DNA of 6,730 nucleotides, taken from Rhodoferax sp. Lineage in GTDB: Bacteria > Pseudomonadota > Gammaproteobacteria > Burkholderiales > Burkholderiaceae_C. The notes beneath the pieces were generated by a model. It worked only from the letters and a program-made list of their open reading frames with translations. It searched no databases and was not told the origin of the DNA. The stretch is taken from assembly GCA_030683195.1 (NCBI GenBank), contig JAUXQA010000286.1:1-6730 (forward strand). The letters run 5' to 3'. Numbering within the stretch: the first letter of the stretch is position 1; each line of letters starts with the position of its first letter. Position numbers and translations under genes: made by a program. Shown here in pieces: positions 6,606 through 6,730 of this stretch.

Positions 6606-6730
6606 TGGGCGGTCTCAAATCCAAGTGCAACACATCGGTAGTTTATTGGATGGTTTGGGCTGAATCCTCAAGTTTGGCCAGCCAGGCACTGTAGACCTCA
6701 TGCGGCGTGCACCAGTCCAACGTTTTCCTG
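6606..6730 (-). mobile_element. End of an IS30-family-like insertion sequence, rest outside the window
   Basis: The element holds the transposase C-terminus (stop at 6643-6645) followed by a short non-coding end. On the plus strand that end reads GGTCTCAAATCCAAGTGCAA (6611-6630), then CAC. This resembles IS30-family termini, in which a TTCAA-type block is followed by a GCAACA block. The outer boundary is near 6606-6612 but cannot be fixed, because the other inverted repeat and the target duplication are outside the window. The flanking DNA from 6541 to 6605 is clearly more AT-rich than the element. Confidence 0.6.
6643..6730 (-). CDS. IS30-like transposase, C-terminal 28 codons only
   Basis: Read on the minus strand from the right edge, the frame gives 28 residues beginning RKTLDWCTPHEVYSAWLAKL and ending with TAA at 6643-6645. 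RKTLxWxTPxEV is the C-terminal signature of IS30-family DDE transposases, in which it follows the last catalytic acidic residue in a N-x-R-P-R-K-x-L context. The rest of the gene, including the DDE residues, lies beyond base 6730, so intactness cannot be judged. An IS3-type transposase has a related but different end, making IS30 the better call. Confidence 0.65.
   Translation of the reverse strand, partial: RKTLDWCTPHEVYSAWLAKLEDSAQTIQ

Noticed and set aside
6455..6694. Plus-strand frame of 79 codons across the insertion-sequence border
   Set aside because: It crosses the start of the 171-residue gene, the AT-rich gap and the transposase end, and shows no motif or ribosome site.
1..6730. 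CRISPR arrays, tRNA, rRNA or riboswitches
   Set aside because: I saw no regularly spaced repeats, cloverleaf, or conserved RNA motif on either strand.

Overview
The window is a piece of a surface-polysaccharide (O-antigen, capsule or glycan) biosynthesis locus, probably from a Burkholderiales betaproteobacterium (Comamonadaceae-like). I infer this from the fairly high G+C, the strong third-position G/C preference, the style of the large multidomain glycosyltransferases and the IS30-type insertion sequence. No 16S or housekeeping gene is present to confirm it. Every stretch is accounted for; no gene-free gap exceeds about 131 bases.

Layout. (1) 1-1893, minus: the first 631 residues of a very large protein that runs off the left edge. 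It has a SAM methyltransferase domain, a probable beta-sandwich region, a coiled coil, and the beginning of a GT2 glycosyltransferase domain. (2) 1998-2921, minus: a GT2 glycosyltransferase of the rhamnosyltransferase-like type, 104 bases upstream of (1) and probably in the same transcript. (3) 2922-3052: a compact divergent control region with an extended -10 for the minus operon, a TTGACA box for the plus operon, an operator-like imperfect palindrome and a perfect 11-bp inverted repeat. (4) 3053-4906, plus: a 617-residue fusion of a GT4 glycosyltransferase to a DPM1-like GT2 domain. (5) 4903-6003, plus: an OafA/YrhL-type membrane acyltransferase (acyltransferase 3) that overlaps the fusion gene by ATGA. 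(6) 6025-6540, minus: an unrecognised 171-residue protein, convergent with (5). (7) about 6606-6730: one end of an IS30-like insertion sequence with the last 28 codons of its transposase.

How the genes may work together (inference). The GT2 enzyme and the methyltransferase/GT protein would add sugars to, and methylate, a lipid-linked glycan. The GT4-GT2 fusion would add another sugar and perhaps make or use a polyprenyl-phosphate sugar. The acyltransferase would acylate the glycan at the inner membrane. The most unusual points are the domain fusions and the A8 run at the end of the fusion gene. That run forms an A_AAA_AAA heptamer, from which a -1 slip leads straight into the acyltransferase frame. 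The two-sided promoter region with its 11-bp hairpin is also notable.
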